Below are positions 41,061-51,144 of a stretch of 64,000 bases of DNA, one piece after another. The stretch's first letter is position 1. Each line of letters opens with the position of its first letter. The DNA comes from Insolitispirillum peregrinum (GTDB lineage: Bacteria; Pseudomonadota; Alphaproteobacteria; Rhodospirillales; Rhodospirillaceae): the NCBI RefSeq assembly GCF_042665255.1, contig NZ_JBHTCD010000005.1. One strand, written 5' to 3'. The position numbers and the translations under genes were made by a program. Below the pieces are notes generated by a model. The model had not been told where the DNA came from, ran no database searches, and saw only the letters and a program-made list of their open reading frames with translations.

Positions 41061-44000
41061 CCCGTTGTCCTCCCGAGTCACCACCCCCCAGGCGGTTGTT
41101 TTTCAGGCTAGCCTCCAGAACCGCGCGAGGCAATGGCATAACAAAGGGACCATCCGTCCAGACCAGAGCGCAGTCCACCCGCCGCCCGGGATAAATCCCC
41201 TGCAAGACCTGCCGGTAGAGGGCCAACTGGACGCAATAGGCTTCCGCCACATCTTCAACCTGCCTCGGTGGCGGGCGATTGGTTTTGAAATCAACGATCA
41301 ACACCGCCTCATCGGTCACCACCAGCCGGTCAACCTGCCCCGACACCACATGGCCACCAACCACCCCGGTGATCGGCACCTCGGCCAGCGAGCCGGGATC
41401 GAACAGCGGGGCAATGTCCGGGTGATCGAGGACCGCCAGCGTCTCGCGGCACAGGGCGGCCCGTGCCGCAGGCGACAGTTCCCACACCGGACGGGCAAGG
41501 AAGGTTGCCGCCGCCGCCTGCCGGTGGAGCGGGGCCAGATCGGGCAGGCTTTGCAACAGGCGGTGAACCAGTGTCCCGCGCCGGAACCGCCGCTTGGCAT
41601 CGTGAGCCGGATCGTCCCCGTGATCCAGCGGCGAACGGGCGGGCGGGTCCGGCAGTTCCACCCGCGACGGGGCCAGCGGGCGCGGCGGCGACGGCTCGGC
41701 AGGCGGCGGCGACGCCGTCCAGTCGGGCAACGGAGCCTCTTCCGCGGCCATCGCCAGCTCCCCGTGCGCGCTGGTTCGCGGGGCAACCGTCTGTGCCGAC
41801 TGCAAGCGCCAGATGGTGGCACTCTCGACGCCAAAGGCCGGGCCTTCGCGGCTGAGGAACGGGTCGTCACAGGACTGGCCAATCGCCGTCATCCCGGCTT
41901 CGACCAGATCATACCAACAGCCCTCGGGGCGGCGGGTCTTGCCCTGCCAGCCACAGACCAGCAGACGGTCTTCGGCACGGGTCAGCGCCACGTACAGCAG
42001 GCGATTGTATTCCTGCAGCTGGGCGTCCTTCAGCCGTTCAATCTGCTGGTCGCTCAAGGGGTCGCGCATTTCCTTGCGCGGTGGCCACAGCATCAGGCCG
42101 TGCTCGTCCTCCCACAACACACTGTCGAGCTTTGACGGGACCCCGCAGGTATCGGGCAGGATCACCACCGGGGCCTGCAAGCCTTTCGAGCCGTGGACGG
42201 TCATCACCCGCACTTCGTCCCGACGTTCGGCCATATCGCGCTTTTTCTGGCTGTCGTCATAGCGCGCCCAGTGCAAAAAGCCCTGCAACGACGGCGGATT
42301 GCCCCGGTCATAGGTCAGGGTCAACTGCACGAATTCATCAATCGCATCCAGCGCATCCGGCCCCAGCCGGGCCACCAGTTTTTCCCGCCCGCGCAATGGA
42401 CCCAGCACCCGGGCATACAACTCGTGCGGCGGCAGAAAGTCGGCCTGCCCCATCAGGTCGGCCAGCGTTTCATGGGCCGGGCGGAACGGCCCCCCACCCT
42501 TTTCCGCCGCCGCCCGCAACGACCGCCACAGGCTGACCCCGCGCGGACGCCCGGCAGCGATCTGCAACAACTCGTCCTCACTGAGGCCGATCAGCGGCCC
42601 TTTCAGCACACAGGCCAGCGTCAGATCATCATCGGGCAGCAGCAGGGCCTCGCCCAGTGCCAGCAGGTCCATCACCGCCATTTGCTCGGACAACACCATC
42701 CGGTCAGCCCCGGCCACCGGTACCTCGGCCTTTTTCAGGGCACGGACCAAATCCTCGACAAAGCCACCGCGCCGCCGCACCAGCACCAGAATATCGCCCG
42801 CCGTGATCGGGCGGTCCTGACTGGGCAGCCGCTCGCCCGAGATCATCGCCTTGATGCGGGCGGCCAGCAGACGGGCCAACCGCGCCTGCGCGGTGTCACC
42901 GCTGACCACCTCCACCGGCGGCTTCCACGGCTGACCATCCGCTGCCTTGGCGGTTTCCAGTACCGGCCACAGCTCGACCAGCCCGGCCATCCCTTCACGG
43001 GCGGCCAGATGGTGCACCGGTTCATGCCGCTCGCGCACCCCGTGGCAGGCTTCGGTGGCGTTGAACACCTGATCGACCAGATCGAGCACCGCCGACACGC
43101 TGCGGAACGACACCCCCAGCGTCACATCGTGAAATATCTGCTCCGCCGCCGGAACGACCTCGCGGTAGCGCGCCCGCATGGTGTCAAAGGCCGCCGGGTC
43201 CGCTCCCTGAAAGGAATAGATCGACTGTTTGCGGTCGCCAACGGCAAACACCGTGCGCACCGCCTCGTTGATCCGCCCTTCACCGCTGAAAAATTCCTCG
43301 GTCAGACTGCGAATCACCCCCCACTGGTCGGGGCTGTTGTCCTGTGCTTCATCGACCATCACATGGTCAATACCGCCGTCGAGCTTGTACAGCACCCACG
43401 CCGTCGCCTCGCTGCCCGACAGCAGGGCACGGGTGGTAAAGATCAGGTCGTCAAAGTCCATCAGCCCGCGCTGTTCCTTGGCGGCCTCATAGCCCGAAAT
43501 CAGCGCGTTGCCCAGCACCAGCAGCGCCGCGCTGCACTCGGCCACCTGCGCCGCCTTGTACCGTCGTTCCCACAACAGAACGGTATCGGTCAGCTGGTCA
43601 AGGACGGTCAGCACATCGGGACAGGTTTCCTTCACCGCCTTGCTGGGATACTTGCTCTGGCTGCGCGCCGAGCCGTCCCTGGTCAGAAAGGCCCCACTCA
43701 TCAGGTCCCACTGGCTGGCCTGATCGGGCGGCGGCAAGGTGAACCAGCGGGCCAGACTTTCGGCAATCCCCTGATCGGTCTTGCCGCCACTGGCCATCAT
43801 GCGGGCAAAGGAGCGCAGTTCGTCGCCATCGAGCACCGCCACGGCCTTCAGCCGGATATCAGCGGCGGTCTCGCCCTCGGCCACCTCCAGAATGCGGTAC
43901 AGCGCCGCCAGCGCCTCGTCCAGTCCCCCATGCCGCCGCAACAGACGGCGCAGCTTGCCCCGGTTGCCGGTCAGTTGCCCCATCAGGGCCGGAAAGTTCA

Positions 44001-44565
44001 TCTCGTGGACCTGAGCCGTCACCACCGCCAGGGCTCTGGCCAGCGGGCTGTCACCGCCAGCCCGCACCGTTTGCAGCAGCCGTTCATAGGCCTGATCCAT
44101 CAATTCGGCGGACGATCGTTCATCCAGAACCTCGAAATGCGGCGACACCCCGGCTTCCAGCGGGAACCGGCGCAGCAGGCTTTGACAGAAGGCATGGATC
44201 GTTTCGATCCGCATCCCCCCCGGCACGTCGAGCAAACGGGCAAACAGCCGACGGGCCACCGTGCGCTGGGCGGCATCGGGGATACGGCCCAGATCGCGCA
44301 ACGCCTGATCCAGTGCCTCGTCGCTGATCACCGCCCAGTCGGACAGCTTGGCCGCCAGACGGGTGGACATTTCGGCGGCGGCGGCCTTGGTGAAGGTCAG
44401 GCACAGAATCCGTTCCGGCCCGGTGCCTTCCAGCAGCAGGTTCAGCACCCGGTCGGTCAACACCTTGGTCTTGCCGGTCCCGGCATTGGCCCCCACCCAC
44501 ACCGAGGCGCGGGGATCGGCGGCCTGTCGCTGGCTGTGGGTCGCCTGCGCAATGATTTCACTCAT
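41053..44565 (-). CDS. addA: Double-strand break repair helicase-nuclease AddA
   Basis: With AddB, AddA resects broken DNA ends to a Chi-like site for RecA loading. The 1170-aa protein is a UvrD-like helicase (Walker A VGANAGTGKTKVLTDRVL; IETIHAFCQSLLRRFP; VMVDEAQDNSPDQW; VMTVHGSKGLQAPVVILPD; YVALTRAEDRLLVCG). It ends in a RecB-type nuclease domain (VLIVDFKTNRPPP with QLALYRQVL). All motifs are intact. The start overlaps the addB stop by 4 nt. Confidence 0.97.
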   Translation of the reverse strand: MSEIIAQATHSQRQAADPRASVWVGANAGTGKTKVLTDRVLNLLLEGTGPERILCLTFTKAAAAEMSTRLAAKLSDWAVISDEALDQALRDLGRIPDAAQRTVARRLFARLLDVPGGMRIETIHAFCQSLLRRFPLEAGVSPHFEVLDERSSAELMDQAYERLLQTVRAGGDSPLARALAVVTAQVHEMNFPALMGQLTGNRGKLRRLLRRHGGLDEALAALYRILEVAEGETAADIRLKAVAVLDGDELRSFARMMASGGKTDQGIAESLARWFTLPPPDQASQWDLMSGAFLTRDGSARSQSKYPSKAVKETCPDVLTVLDQLTDTVLLWERRYKAAQVAECSAALLVLGNALISGYEAAKEQRGLMDFDDLIFTTRALLSGSEATAWVLYKLDGGIDHVMVDEAQDNSPDQWGVIRSLTEEFFSGEGRINEAVRTVFAVGDRKQSIYSFQGADPAAFDTMRARYREVVPAAEQIFHDVTLGVSFRSVSAVLDLVDQVFNATEACHGVRERHEPVHHLAAREGMAGLVELWPVLETAKAADGQPWKPPVEVVSGDTAQARLARLLAARIKAMISGERLPSQDRPITAGDILVLVRRRGGFVEDLVRALKKAEVPVAGADRMVLSEQMAVMDLLALGEALLLPDDDLTLACVLKGPLIGLSEDELLQIAAGRPRGVSLWRSLRAAAEKGGGPFRPAHETLADLMGQADFLPPHELYARVLGPLRGREKLVARLGPDALDAIDEFVQLTLTYDRGNPPSLQGFLHWARYDDSQKKRDMAERRDEVRVMTVHGSKGLQAPVVILPDTCGVPSKLDSVLWEDEHGLMLWPPRKEMRDPLSDQQIERLKDAQLQEYNRLLYVALTRAEDRLLVCGWQGKTRRPEGCWYDLVEAGMTAIGQSCDDPFLSREGPAFGVESATIWRLQSAQTVAPRTSAHGELAMAAEEAPLPDWTASPPPAEPSPPRPLAPSRVELPDPPARSPLDHGDDPAHDAKRRFRRGTLVHRLLQSLPDLAPLHRQAAAATFLARPVWELSPAARAALCRETLAVLDHPDIAPLFDPGSLAEVPITGVVGGHVVSGQVDRLVVTDEAVLIVDFKTNRPPPRQVEDVAEAYCVQLALYRQVLQGIYPGRRVDCALVWTDGPFVMPLPRAVLEASLKNNRLGGGDSGGQRDE

Positions 44566-47552
44566 TCGCTCTCTCCTTCACCCGCCGACCATTCGCGCAC
44601 CCGCGCCAGATGCAGATAGTCCGACCACTTCGGCGCCCGTTCGGGATGGGGCCGGGCGAGATAAGGAGTCTCGGGGTCATCAAAGGCGCGGATCAGCCCG
44701 CGCACCCCGTCCAGCGCCTCGGTCACCAGCTCGCCCAGCGGCTTGTCCTTTGTTTTGACGCTGCGCGCCTCGCCGCCGTCGGTATTGCCCTTCAGGTGCC
44801 AGAATTGCAGGTCCGAAACGGGTCGCCCCGGAACACCGTCAAAGCCGCCACTCTGGGCAATCAGCGCCTCCAGCGGCAACTGCGGCGCAAACCCGGCCAG
44901 CACTTCCTTGTCCGATGGCGGCTGGCCGGTCTTGTAATCGAGAATCGCCAGCGTACCATCCTGCAGCAGGTCGAGACGGTCGGCGGTGGCGGTCAGCAGG
45001 AAATCGCCCAGATCCAGCTTGCCGCGGGCCTCGACATGGGTTTCGCGCACCAGCGGACGACGGGCGGTTTCTTCCTGCGCCACCCAGCGCGCCAGCCGCT
45101 CGAAACGCGGCCACCAGAAGGCCCACACCGCCGGGCGGGCGATGGTTTCGGCAAACACCTGTTCGCCACAGGCCAGCAGCGCCGCATGGGGGTCGGCGGG
45201 CAAGGCCTGTGGATAACGGCGCTGGAACAGCTCCAGCGCCCGATGCACCAGCGTGCCGTAATCCCCTGCCCCCGGGTCTTCGTCGAGCGCCTTCAACGCC
45301 CGCAGCCCCAGAATGTACTGGGCATAGATCGCATAGGGGTCGCGCATCCAGGTCTCGATCCGCGTCACCGACAGCTTGCGCGGACGCAGGGCCACCGGCG
45401 GACAGGGTGCCGGACGCCGCCCCAGATCATAGCGGTCCGGCTGGTCCAGCCGACTGACCCACGACAGCCACGGTGCCCGACAGCCCAGCCTGGGCAGTCC
45501 GGCGGCGGTCAGCACCGTATCGAGCCGCAACAGCCAGCGCGACGGCACCGTCGGAGTCCCGTCGATCTTTTCCGCCCGCGTCAGCACCACCTGCGGCGCG
45601 CAGAACAGCGCGGCGAAATCATGGGCGGCATGGCCGACCCGTTGTTCCGGTTGCGGCAAGCCGAACTCGCCCCGCATCGGGCGGCTCATCCACGGGTCGA
45701 TGGCCGTTTGCGGCGGCCAGACGTCTTCGTTCAGGCCACCGAGAATCAGCAGGTCGGCATGGCGCAGGCGGGCTTCCATCGGTCCCAGAATGGCCAGACG
45801 CGGATGGTTGCCGAACTCCTGCCGCACGCCGGTGCCGGTCATCAGGCCATCAAGAACTGCCGGATAACGCCCCGGAACGATAGTGTCCAGCACGCTGGCA
45901 GTATCGCCCAGATCACGCGCCCAGCTCGCCGCCGTGTCCCCGGCATCTTCGGCCCACAGGCGCAGCGGTCCCGGCATCGCCGCCGTCCCCGCCAGCGCCT
46001 CGGCCAGCCGCATGTGGGCTTCGAGCAGGTCGGCAAACGGCGCTTCATCCTGTTCCATCAGCGTAACGAATTCCTGACAGCACTGCTCCAGCGCATCCAG
46101 CAGCATCGCCAGCCCGTCCAGATCATCACCGCCGACCGCTTCCGAGGCCAGCAGCGCCGCCCGCAGCCCGGCAATCCCCGGCCCCGGACGGACCCCGCGC
46201 AGGACGGCCATTTCCAGTCGGCGGGCGGCATCGCGGAAGATCGCCGGTTCCAGCCCGGCCCCTGCCAGCGGATGTTTCAGCACCGACAGCAACGGCACCG
46301 GAGCGAAGCGTTCAGCCACCATCGTCGCCGTCAGCCGCAGAAAGGCCCCCGGCGGTGTTACCGCCAGCGGCCTGCCCGCCGAGTCATCAACCCGAATGTG
46401 CCAACGGGCCAGTTCCGCCGACACCCGCCGCGCCAGATCACGGTCGGGCGTCACCAGTGCCGCCGTCCGTTCGGCGGTTTGCAGGGTCTGGCGCATCAGC
46501 AGGGCAATCGCCAAAGCCTCTTGCCGCTGGTCGGGGCAGTCCAGCCGGGTGATCCCCGCCGTCGCCCGCTCGTCCAGCGGTGCCGCCGCCCCGGTCGACA
46601 AATCGCGCCAGCGGTGGGTGGTCTGGGCCGGTCGCATCGCTTCCGAAATCAGCCGCACCCGAGACGGATCAGCCAGCGATGGATCATTCTCGCCGGTCTG
46701 CGGCCAGTCGGCTACCGCCTGCCGCTCGCAGCCGATCACCGCCAGCAGGGTCTTCAGGGCATATTGTGGATGGCTGTCATCCAGCGCCTGCCACGAGTCG
46801 TCATCCATCTCGCGGTCCAGTCCCGGCAACACCACCATCCCGCCCGGCAGGCGCGCCACCACCGCCAGCACCTCGGCGGCGGCAGGCAGCGAGCCGGTGA
46901 TCCCGGCGGCAATCACCCGCCCGCGGGGTGGCACCTGCTGCCACGCCACGGCCTGCGCCCGCAGCAGACGGTTGCGCCGGTCGGCCGGGTCCAGACAGCC
47001 CTCGGCAGCCAGCAAGGTCGGCCAGACCTGCGCAACAATCGCCAGAAACTCGACAATCCGGGTCCAGTGCGCCGCGTACCGATCCGGGGCCAGCGTCCCC
47101 AGACGTCCCAGATCACAGTCGGCGGTCTGCACCTGATCAAGCAGGCGGGCCAGTTCATCGGCCAGCCGCAATGCCTGATCGGGGGTATAGGGCCGCCCGG
47201 TCTCATCGCCCTTGGCCATCACCAACCGGCTGAGCAACAATCGCCGCCGCAGGGGCGGAATCGCCGGAGCCAGCGCCTCGACCGCGCCATCGGCGCTCCC
47301 CAGCCCCTGAAAGCCGTTGAACAGCATTTCGTCATCGTCGAGGTCACCCAGCGCCAGCAGGCGGGGCAGCATCAAGGGCCGACCGCCCGACCGTCGGAGA
47401 AAGGCTTCGCGGACCGTGCGCTGGGTGCGCCGGTTGGGCAACAGCAAGGTAATCCCGGCCAGATCGAGCGGATCATTGCCGCACTGTGCCAGCACCCCCG
47501 CCGCCAGGGTATCGCCAAAGGACAAACGGGGAGAGATGGTATAGAGCGACAT
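44562..47552 (-). CDS. addB: Double-strand break repair protein AddB
   Basis: The 996-aa alphaproteobacterial AddB lacks a strong Walker A at its N-terminus, as is typical of this type, and has LLPNRRTQRTVREAFL near residue 40. The C-terminal nuclease domain reads LSVTRIETWMRDPYAIYAQYIL and GTLAILDYKTGQPPSDKEVLAGFAPQLPLEALI. It is co-transcribed with addA (4-nt overlap) and follows murU by 29 nt. Confidence 0.95.
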   Translation of the reverse strand: MSLYTISPRLSFGDTLAAGVLAQCGNDPLDLAGITLLLPNRRTQRTVREAFLRRSGGRPLMLPRLLALGDLDDDEMLFNGFQGLGSADGAVEALAPAIPPLRRRLLLSRLVMAKGDETGRPYTPDQALRLADELARLLDQVQTADCDLGRLGTLAPDRYAAHWTRIVEFLAIVAQVWPTLLAAEGCLDPADRRNRLLRAQAVAWQQVPPRGRVIAAGITGSLPAAAEVLAVVARLPGGMVVLPGLDREMDDDSWQALDDSHPQYALKTLLAVIGCERQAVADWPQTGENDPSLADPSRVRLISEAMRPAQTTHRWRDLSTGAAAPLDERATAGITRLDCPDQRQEALAIALLMRQTLQTAERTAALVTPDRDLARRVSAELARWHIRVDDSAGRPLAVTPPGAFLRLTATMVAERFAPVPLLSVLKHPLAGAGLEPAIFRDAARRLEMAVLRGVRPGPGIAGLRAALLASEAVGGDDLDGLAMLLDALEQCCQEFVTLMEQDEAPFADLLEAHMRLAEALAGTAAMPGPLRLWAEDAGDTAASWARDLGDTASVLDTIVPGRYPAVLDGLMTGTGVRQEFGNHPRLAILGPMEARLRHADLLILGGLNEDVWPPQTAIDPWMSRPMRGEFGLPQPEQRVGHAAHDFAALFCAPQVVLTRAEKIDGTPTVPSRWLLRLDTVLTAAGLPRLGCRAPWLSWVSRLDQPDRYDLGRRPAPCPPVALRPRKLSVTRIETWMRDPYAIYAQYILGLRALKALDEDPGAGDYGTLVHRALELFQRRYPQALPADPHAALLACGEQVFAETIARPAVWAFWWPRFERLARWVAQEETARRPLVRETHVEARGKLDLGDFLLTATADRLDLLQDGTLAILDYKTGQPPSDKEVLAGFAPQLPLEALIAQSGGFDGVPGRPVSDLQFWHLKGNTDGGEARSVKTKDKPLGELVTEALDGVRGLIRAFDDPETPYLARPHPERAPKWSDYLHLARVREWSAGEGESE

Positions 47553-47581
47553 CAGGCACCCTTTCGAATCAGCAACAGCCC

Positions 47582-48322
47582 TTACCGCCCGAGCCGGGCA
47601 ATCTGCTCGGAGGTCGGGGCAATCCGGTCCGGGGTGCCGACGTGGAACCAGTGGCCATCATGGACCACCCCATAAAGCCGTCCCGCCGCCAGCAGGCGAT
47701 CAAAGATCACGTTCAGCGACCAGGCCCCGGTCGGGGTATCGGCAAACAGCTCCGGCTTAAGAATCTGCACACCGGCATAAACATAGGGAGCCCGCCCCTG
47801 CCCGTCCCGACGACCGGCAATGCGACCATCGGCCTGCCAGTGGAAATCCCCTGTGCCTTCGTAGCCATGGGCGGTTTCCAGCGGATGGAGCAACAGCAGG
47901 GCATCCATCCGTTCCGGGTCCCATGCTGCCGCCAGCCGGGCCAGCGCCGTTTCCCCCGGCCCGTCGAGCCACAGGATATCGGCATTGGCCACCCAGAACG
48001 GCGCATCTCCCAACAGCGGCAGGGCATGACGGACGCCGCCGCCGGTTTCCAGCAGGGCCGCCCGTTCGTCGGAATAGCGCATCTCGACCGCAGGCGGCAG
48101 CGGATGGGCCTGCATGTGCTGCTCCACCCGTTCCGCCAGATGGTGCAGGTTGATCACCACCCGCGACACCCCCGCCGCCGTCACATGGGCCAGCACCCGG
48201 TCGAGCATGGTCATCCCGCCAACCTCGACCAGCGGTTTGGGGGTGTGGTCGGTGATCGGGCGCATGCGCGTGCCCAACCCGGCAGCCAGCACCATCGCAC
48301 TGGTCAACGCGGCCCCGATCAT
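47582..48322 (-). CDS. murU: N-acetylmuramate alpha-1-phosphate uridylyltransferase MurU
   Basis: MurU makes UDP-MurNAc from MurNAc-1-phosphate in the peptidoglycan recycling shortcut that bypasses de novo MurA/MurB (and so fosfomycin). The 246-aa nucleotidyltransferase has SAMVLAAGLGTRMRPITDHTPKPLVEVGG, WVANADILWLDG, the substrate-site region HWQADGRIAGRR and the C-terminal HWFHVGTPDRI. Its ATG overlaps the amgK stop (ATGA), the gene pair typical of this pathway. The long upstream open frame is only overlap with amgK. Confidence 0.88.
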   Translation of the reverse strand: MIGAALTSAMVLAAGLGTRMRPITDHTPKPLVEVGGMTMLDRVLAHVTAAGVSRVVINLHHLAERVEQHMQAHPLPPAVEMRYSDERAALLETGGGVRHALPLLGDAPFWVANADILWLDGPGETALARLAAAWDPERMDALLLLHPLETAHGYEGTGDFHWQADGRIAGRRDGQGRAPYVYAGVQILKPELFADTPTGAWSLNVIFDRLLAAGRLYGVVHDGHWFHVGTPDRIAPTSEQIARLGR

Positions 48323-49302
48323 TGCGGTGACCGCCGACGAACCGCAGGCGGAACGTAAGCCTGCAACCACGCCTGCACTGGCGCACAGGCCGGATGCTGG
48401 CAGGCTTTTTCCAGCAGACGCCACACGCGCGGAATGTGCGGCAGATAACCCGGCTTGCCGTCCCGCTTGTACAGGCGGGCAAAAATGCCGATCACCTTGG
48501 CATGACGCTGGGCGGCCATCACCGCCCACGACGCGGCAAAGGTTTCCGCATGCAGGTCGGGGCGGGCGACCAGAAAACGCGCGGTCATTGCCGCCACCAG
48601 CGCCGGGTCGATATCCCGGCGGGCGTCTTCCAGCAGGCTCATCAGGTCATAGGTCAGCGGCCCCACCACCGCATCCTGAAAGTCAAGCAAGCCACAGGCG
48701 GCCAGCCCGGCCCGTCCGGGCAACAGCAGCAGGTTGTCAACATGGTAATCGCGCAGCACCAGCGCGCTCGGCACCCCGCGCGCCACCGGTAACAGGCCAA
48801 GCCAGACCCGGTCCCACTCGGCGCGAGCCTCGGCAGACACGGCTGCCCCGACGCTGGTCAGGAACCAGTCCGGCAGCAAACCGGTTTCGGTCAGCAGGCG
48901 CTGATCATCATAGGCCGGAACATCCGCCGGGACCGGCTGCTGCGACAGCTCGGCCAGAACGTCGGTGGCCAGCGCATACAGCGACCACTCGTCATTGCCC
49001 TGCTGCAGCAGGCGGGTATAGGTGCCGTCGCCCAGATCCTCCAGCAACAGAAAGCCGTTGTCCTCATCGACCAGCACCACATGGGGCACGGAAAATCCCA
49101 GTGCCTCAAGATGGTTCGCCACCCGAACGAATGGCCGGACGTCTTCCTGCGGCGGCGGCGCATCCATGATCACCATCGTCGCGCCATCGGCCCGCCGCAG
49201 TCGCCAGTATTTCCGGAACGAGGCATCCCCAGCCAGTAACGACCGTTCGGCATCTCCCCAGCCTGCACGCTGCTGAAAGCCGGTTAGCAAGGTCTCACGC
49301 AT
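48319..49302 (-). CDS. amgK: Anomeric MurNAc/GlcNAc kinase AmgK
   Basis: AmgK phosphorylates C1 of MurNAc for MurU. The 327-aa aminoglycoside-phosphotransferase-fold kinase has LLAGDASFRKYWRLRRADGATMVIMDAPP (nucleotide site), catalytic LVLRDYHVDNLLLLPG and metal-binding GLLDFQDAVVGPLTYDLMSLLEDARRDI. Coupling to murU and position between tsaE and addAB support the assignment over a generic phosphotransferase. Confidence 0.87.
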   Translation of the reverse strand: MRETLLTGFQQRAGWGDAERSLLAGDASFRKYWRLRRADGATMVIMDAPPPQEDVRPFVRVANHLEALGFSVPHVVLVDEDNGFLLLEDLGDGTYTRLLQQGNDEWSLYALATDVLAELSQQPVPADVPAYDDQRLLTETGLLPDWFLTSVGAAVSAEARAEWDRVWLGLLPVARGVPSALVLRDYHVDNLLLLPGRAGLAACGLLDFQDAVVGPLTYDLMSLLEDARRDIDPALVAAMTARFLVARPDLHAETFAASWAVMAAQRHAKVIGIFARLYKRDGKPGYLPHIPRVWRLLEKACQHPACAPVQAWLQAYVPPAVRRRSPQ

Positions 49303-49329
49303 CTGTCAGATCATCTTTCCTGCAGAATT

Positions 49330-49839
49330 TCATTTCGCTGCCGCCTGCGCTGCCGCAAAGGCCGCCGACAGGCGGGACAGCAGGTGCGGTTGCGCCTCGA
49401 CCTCGACCCGCCGCGAGGTCTCGCCGGTCTGGATCAGGGTCAGGTGAATCGCCCGCCGGGGCAACAGCCGCCCCAGCCGGTCGGGCCATTCGATCAGTGC
49501 CACCCCTTCTTCAAAGGCGTCTTCGATATCCAGTTCATAGGCATCTTCGGGCTGTTCCAGCCGGTAAAGATCGTAATGCCAGATCGCCCAGCCCGGCGTG
49601 TCATAGACCTGCACCAGCGTAAAGGTCGGGCTGGGGACTTCTTCTGCCGGATCACCGACCGCCGCCCGGATATAAGCCCGGCACAGGGCGGTCTTGCCGG
49701 TCCCCAAATCTCCTTGCAGAGCCAGAACATCCCCCGGCCGCAGCACATCGGCCAGCGCCACCCCCAGGCAACCGGTCGCCGCCGGGGTCGCCAGTTCCAG
49801 CGACAGTCGTGAAGCAGAAGATGTTCTATCGGTCATCAT
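49330..49839 (-). CDS. tsaE: tRNA threonylcarbamoyladenosine biosynthesis ATPase TsaE
   Basis: TsaE is the ATPase of the TsaB-TsaD-TsaE complex that forms t6A37 in ANN-decoding tRNAs. The 169-aa product has Walker A LQGDLGTGKTALCRAYI, PSPTFTLVQVY, WHYDLYRL, and ALIEWPDRLGRLLP. It is somewhat longer than average at the C-terminus. It is the first gene of the leftward run with amgK, murU and addBA, with a 27-nt gap to amgK. Confidence 0.95.
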   Translation of the reverse strand: MMTDRTSSASRLSLELATPAATGCLGVALADVLRPGDVLALQGDLGTGKTALCRAYIRAAVGDPAEEVPSPTFTLVQVYDTPGWAIWHYDLYRLEQPEDAYELDIEDAFEEGVALIEWPDRLGRLLPRRAIHLTLIQTGETSRRVEVEAQPHLLSRLSAAFAAAQAAAK

Positions 49840-50024
49840 GTCCCCCTGTTGGCCCCGACACCTGTCGCAAGGGTAGGGGAAAGATCACCGCGATACCAGA
49901 GGCTTCCCGGCTTTCCTCCGAGGATCAACTTGATTCCCGGCGCGCCTCGCGCCACAGTCAGCCCTTCCAGATCCGCTCCCCCCACGGAGCACGGCAAGAC
50001 CAGTTACAGGAAAGCGAGTCGCCC

Positions 50025-51050
50025 ATGGTTGACCAGACCCTTCATCACACCGACGCCTGCGTTATCGGGGGCGGCCCCGTCGGCCTGTTCACCGTTTTCC
50101 AGTGCGGGATGGTGCGGATCAAATGTCATGTGGTGGACGTGCTGGATGCGCTCGGGGGCCAGTGCGCCGCCCTGTACCCGGAAAAGCCGATCTATGACAT
50201 TCCGGCCCACCCCAGCATTCTCGCCGGTGACCTGATCGGCCAGCTGGAACAACAGGCCGCCCCGTTCAATCCGGTCTATCACCTGAGCCAGCAGGTGGTC
50301 GGCCTGACCCGTCAGGACAATGGCCGCTGGCTGGTGGAAACCGACAAGGGCACGCGGATTGATTGCGCGGTGGTGATCATCGCCGCCGGTGCCGGAGCCT
50401 TTGGTCCCAACCGTCCGCCGCTGGACGGTCTGGCCCATTACGAAGGCAAATCGGTGTTCTATTTTGTGAAAAGCCGCGAAGCCTTCCGCGGCAAGCGGGT
50501 GGTGATTGCCGGTGGCGGGGACTCGGCGGTGGACTGGGCCGTTTCCCTGTCCGAAGTCGCCGCCAGCGTCGCGGTGATCCACCGCCGCCCGAAATTCCGC
50601 TGCGCCCCGGAAAGCGCCGCCCGTCTGCAGGACCTGGCCAGCCAGGGCAAGATCGATCTGGTGGTGCCCTATCAGTTGTCTGCCCTTGAGGGTGACACCG
50701 CCAGCGGCCAGTTGACCACCGTGCGCGTTGCCGACCTTGACGGCGGCCTGCGCGACCTGCCCGCCGACATCCTGCTGCCGTTCTTTGGGCTGGCCACCTC
50801 GCTGGGGCCGATCAGCAGCTGGGGTCTGGGGATGGACAAAAGCCACATCACCATTGATCAGGGCACCAGCGCCACCAACGTCGAAGGCATATTTGCCGCT
50901 GGCGATGTCTGCACCTATCCCGGCAAGCTGAAACTGATCCTGACCGGGTTCGCCGAAGCGGCACAGGCGGCGCATCATGCCTATCCGTTTGTGTACAAAG
51001 GCGAACACCTGCACTTTGAACACTCGACCAGCATCGGCGTTCCGGCGTAA
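50025..51050 (+). CDS. TrxB-like ferredoxin/flavodoxin-NADP+ reductase
   Basis: The 341-aa FAD/NAD(P) protein has DACVIGGGPVGLFTVFQCGM (FAD), GGQCAALYPEKPIYDIPAHPSILAGDLI, VVIAGGGDSAVDWAVSL (NADPH site) and VEGIFAAGDVCTYPGKLKLILTGFAEAAQAAHHAYP. It lacks the CxxC of thioredoxin reductase, which places it in the thioredoxin-reductase-like FNR group of alphaproteobacteria and Gram-positives. The ATG at 50025 lies right before the FAD motif. It is divergent from tsaE across a 186-bp promoter region. Confidence 0.92.
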   Translation: MVDQTLHHTDACVIGGGPVGLFTVFQCGMVRIKCHVVDVLDALGGQCAALYPEKPIYDIPAHPSILAGDLIGQLEQQAAPFNPVYHLSQQVVGLTRQDNGRWLVETDKGTRIDCAVVIIAAGAGAFGPNRPPLDGLAHYEGKSVFYFVKSREAFRGKRVVIAGGGDSAVDWAVSLSEVAASVAVIHRRPKFRCAPESAARLQDLASQGKIDLVVPYQLSALEGDTASGQLTTVRVADLDGGLRDLPADILLPFFGLATSLGPISSWGLGMDKSHITIDQGTSATNVEGIFAAGDVCTYPGKLKLILTGFAEAAQAAHHAYPFVYKGEHLHFEHSTSIGVPA

Positions 51051-51053
51051 CCC

Positions 51054-51095
51054 TTTTGCACCGGGTGGAGACGTTTTTCTTCACCAGGTGCAAAA
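51054..51095. terminator. Hairpin after the FNR gene
   Basis: The arms TTTTGCACC / GGTGCAAAA are extended inward by GGTG/CACC. It starts 4 nt after the stop. There is a T-rich loop but no T-run directly after the stem, apart from the T-rich base of the hairpin on the minus strand. Confidence 0.45.
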
Positions 51096-51144
51096 ACAAA
51101 GGTGTTAAGACAAGGCCTTGTTGATCCCTGCGGTGATCGTTGCC

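Noticed and set aside
44610..47675. 1021-codon open frame opposite addB
   Set aside because: Low-complexity shadow frame; addB has the nuclease motifs and overlaps addA properly.
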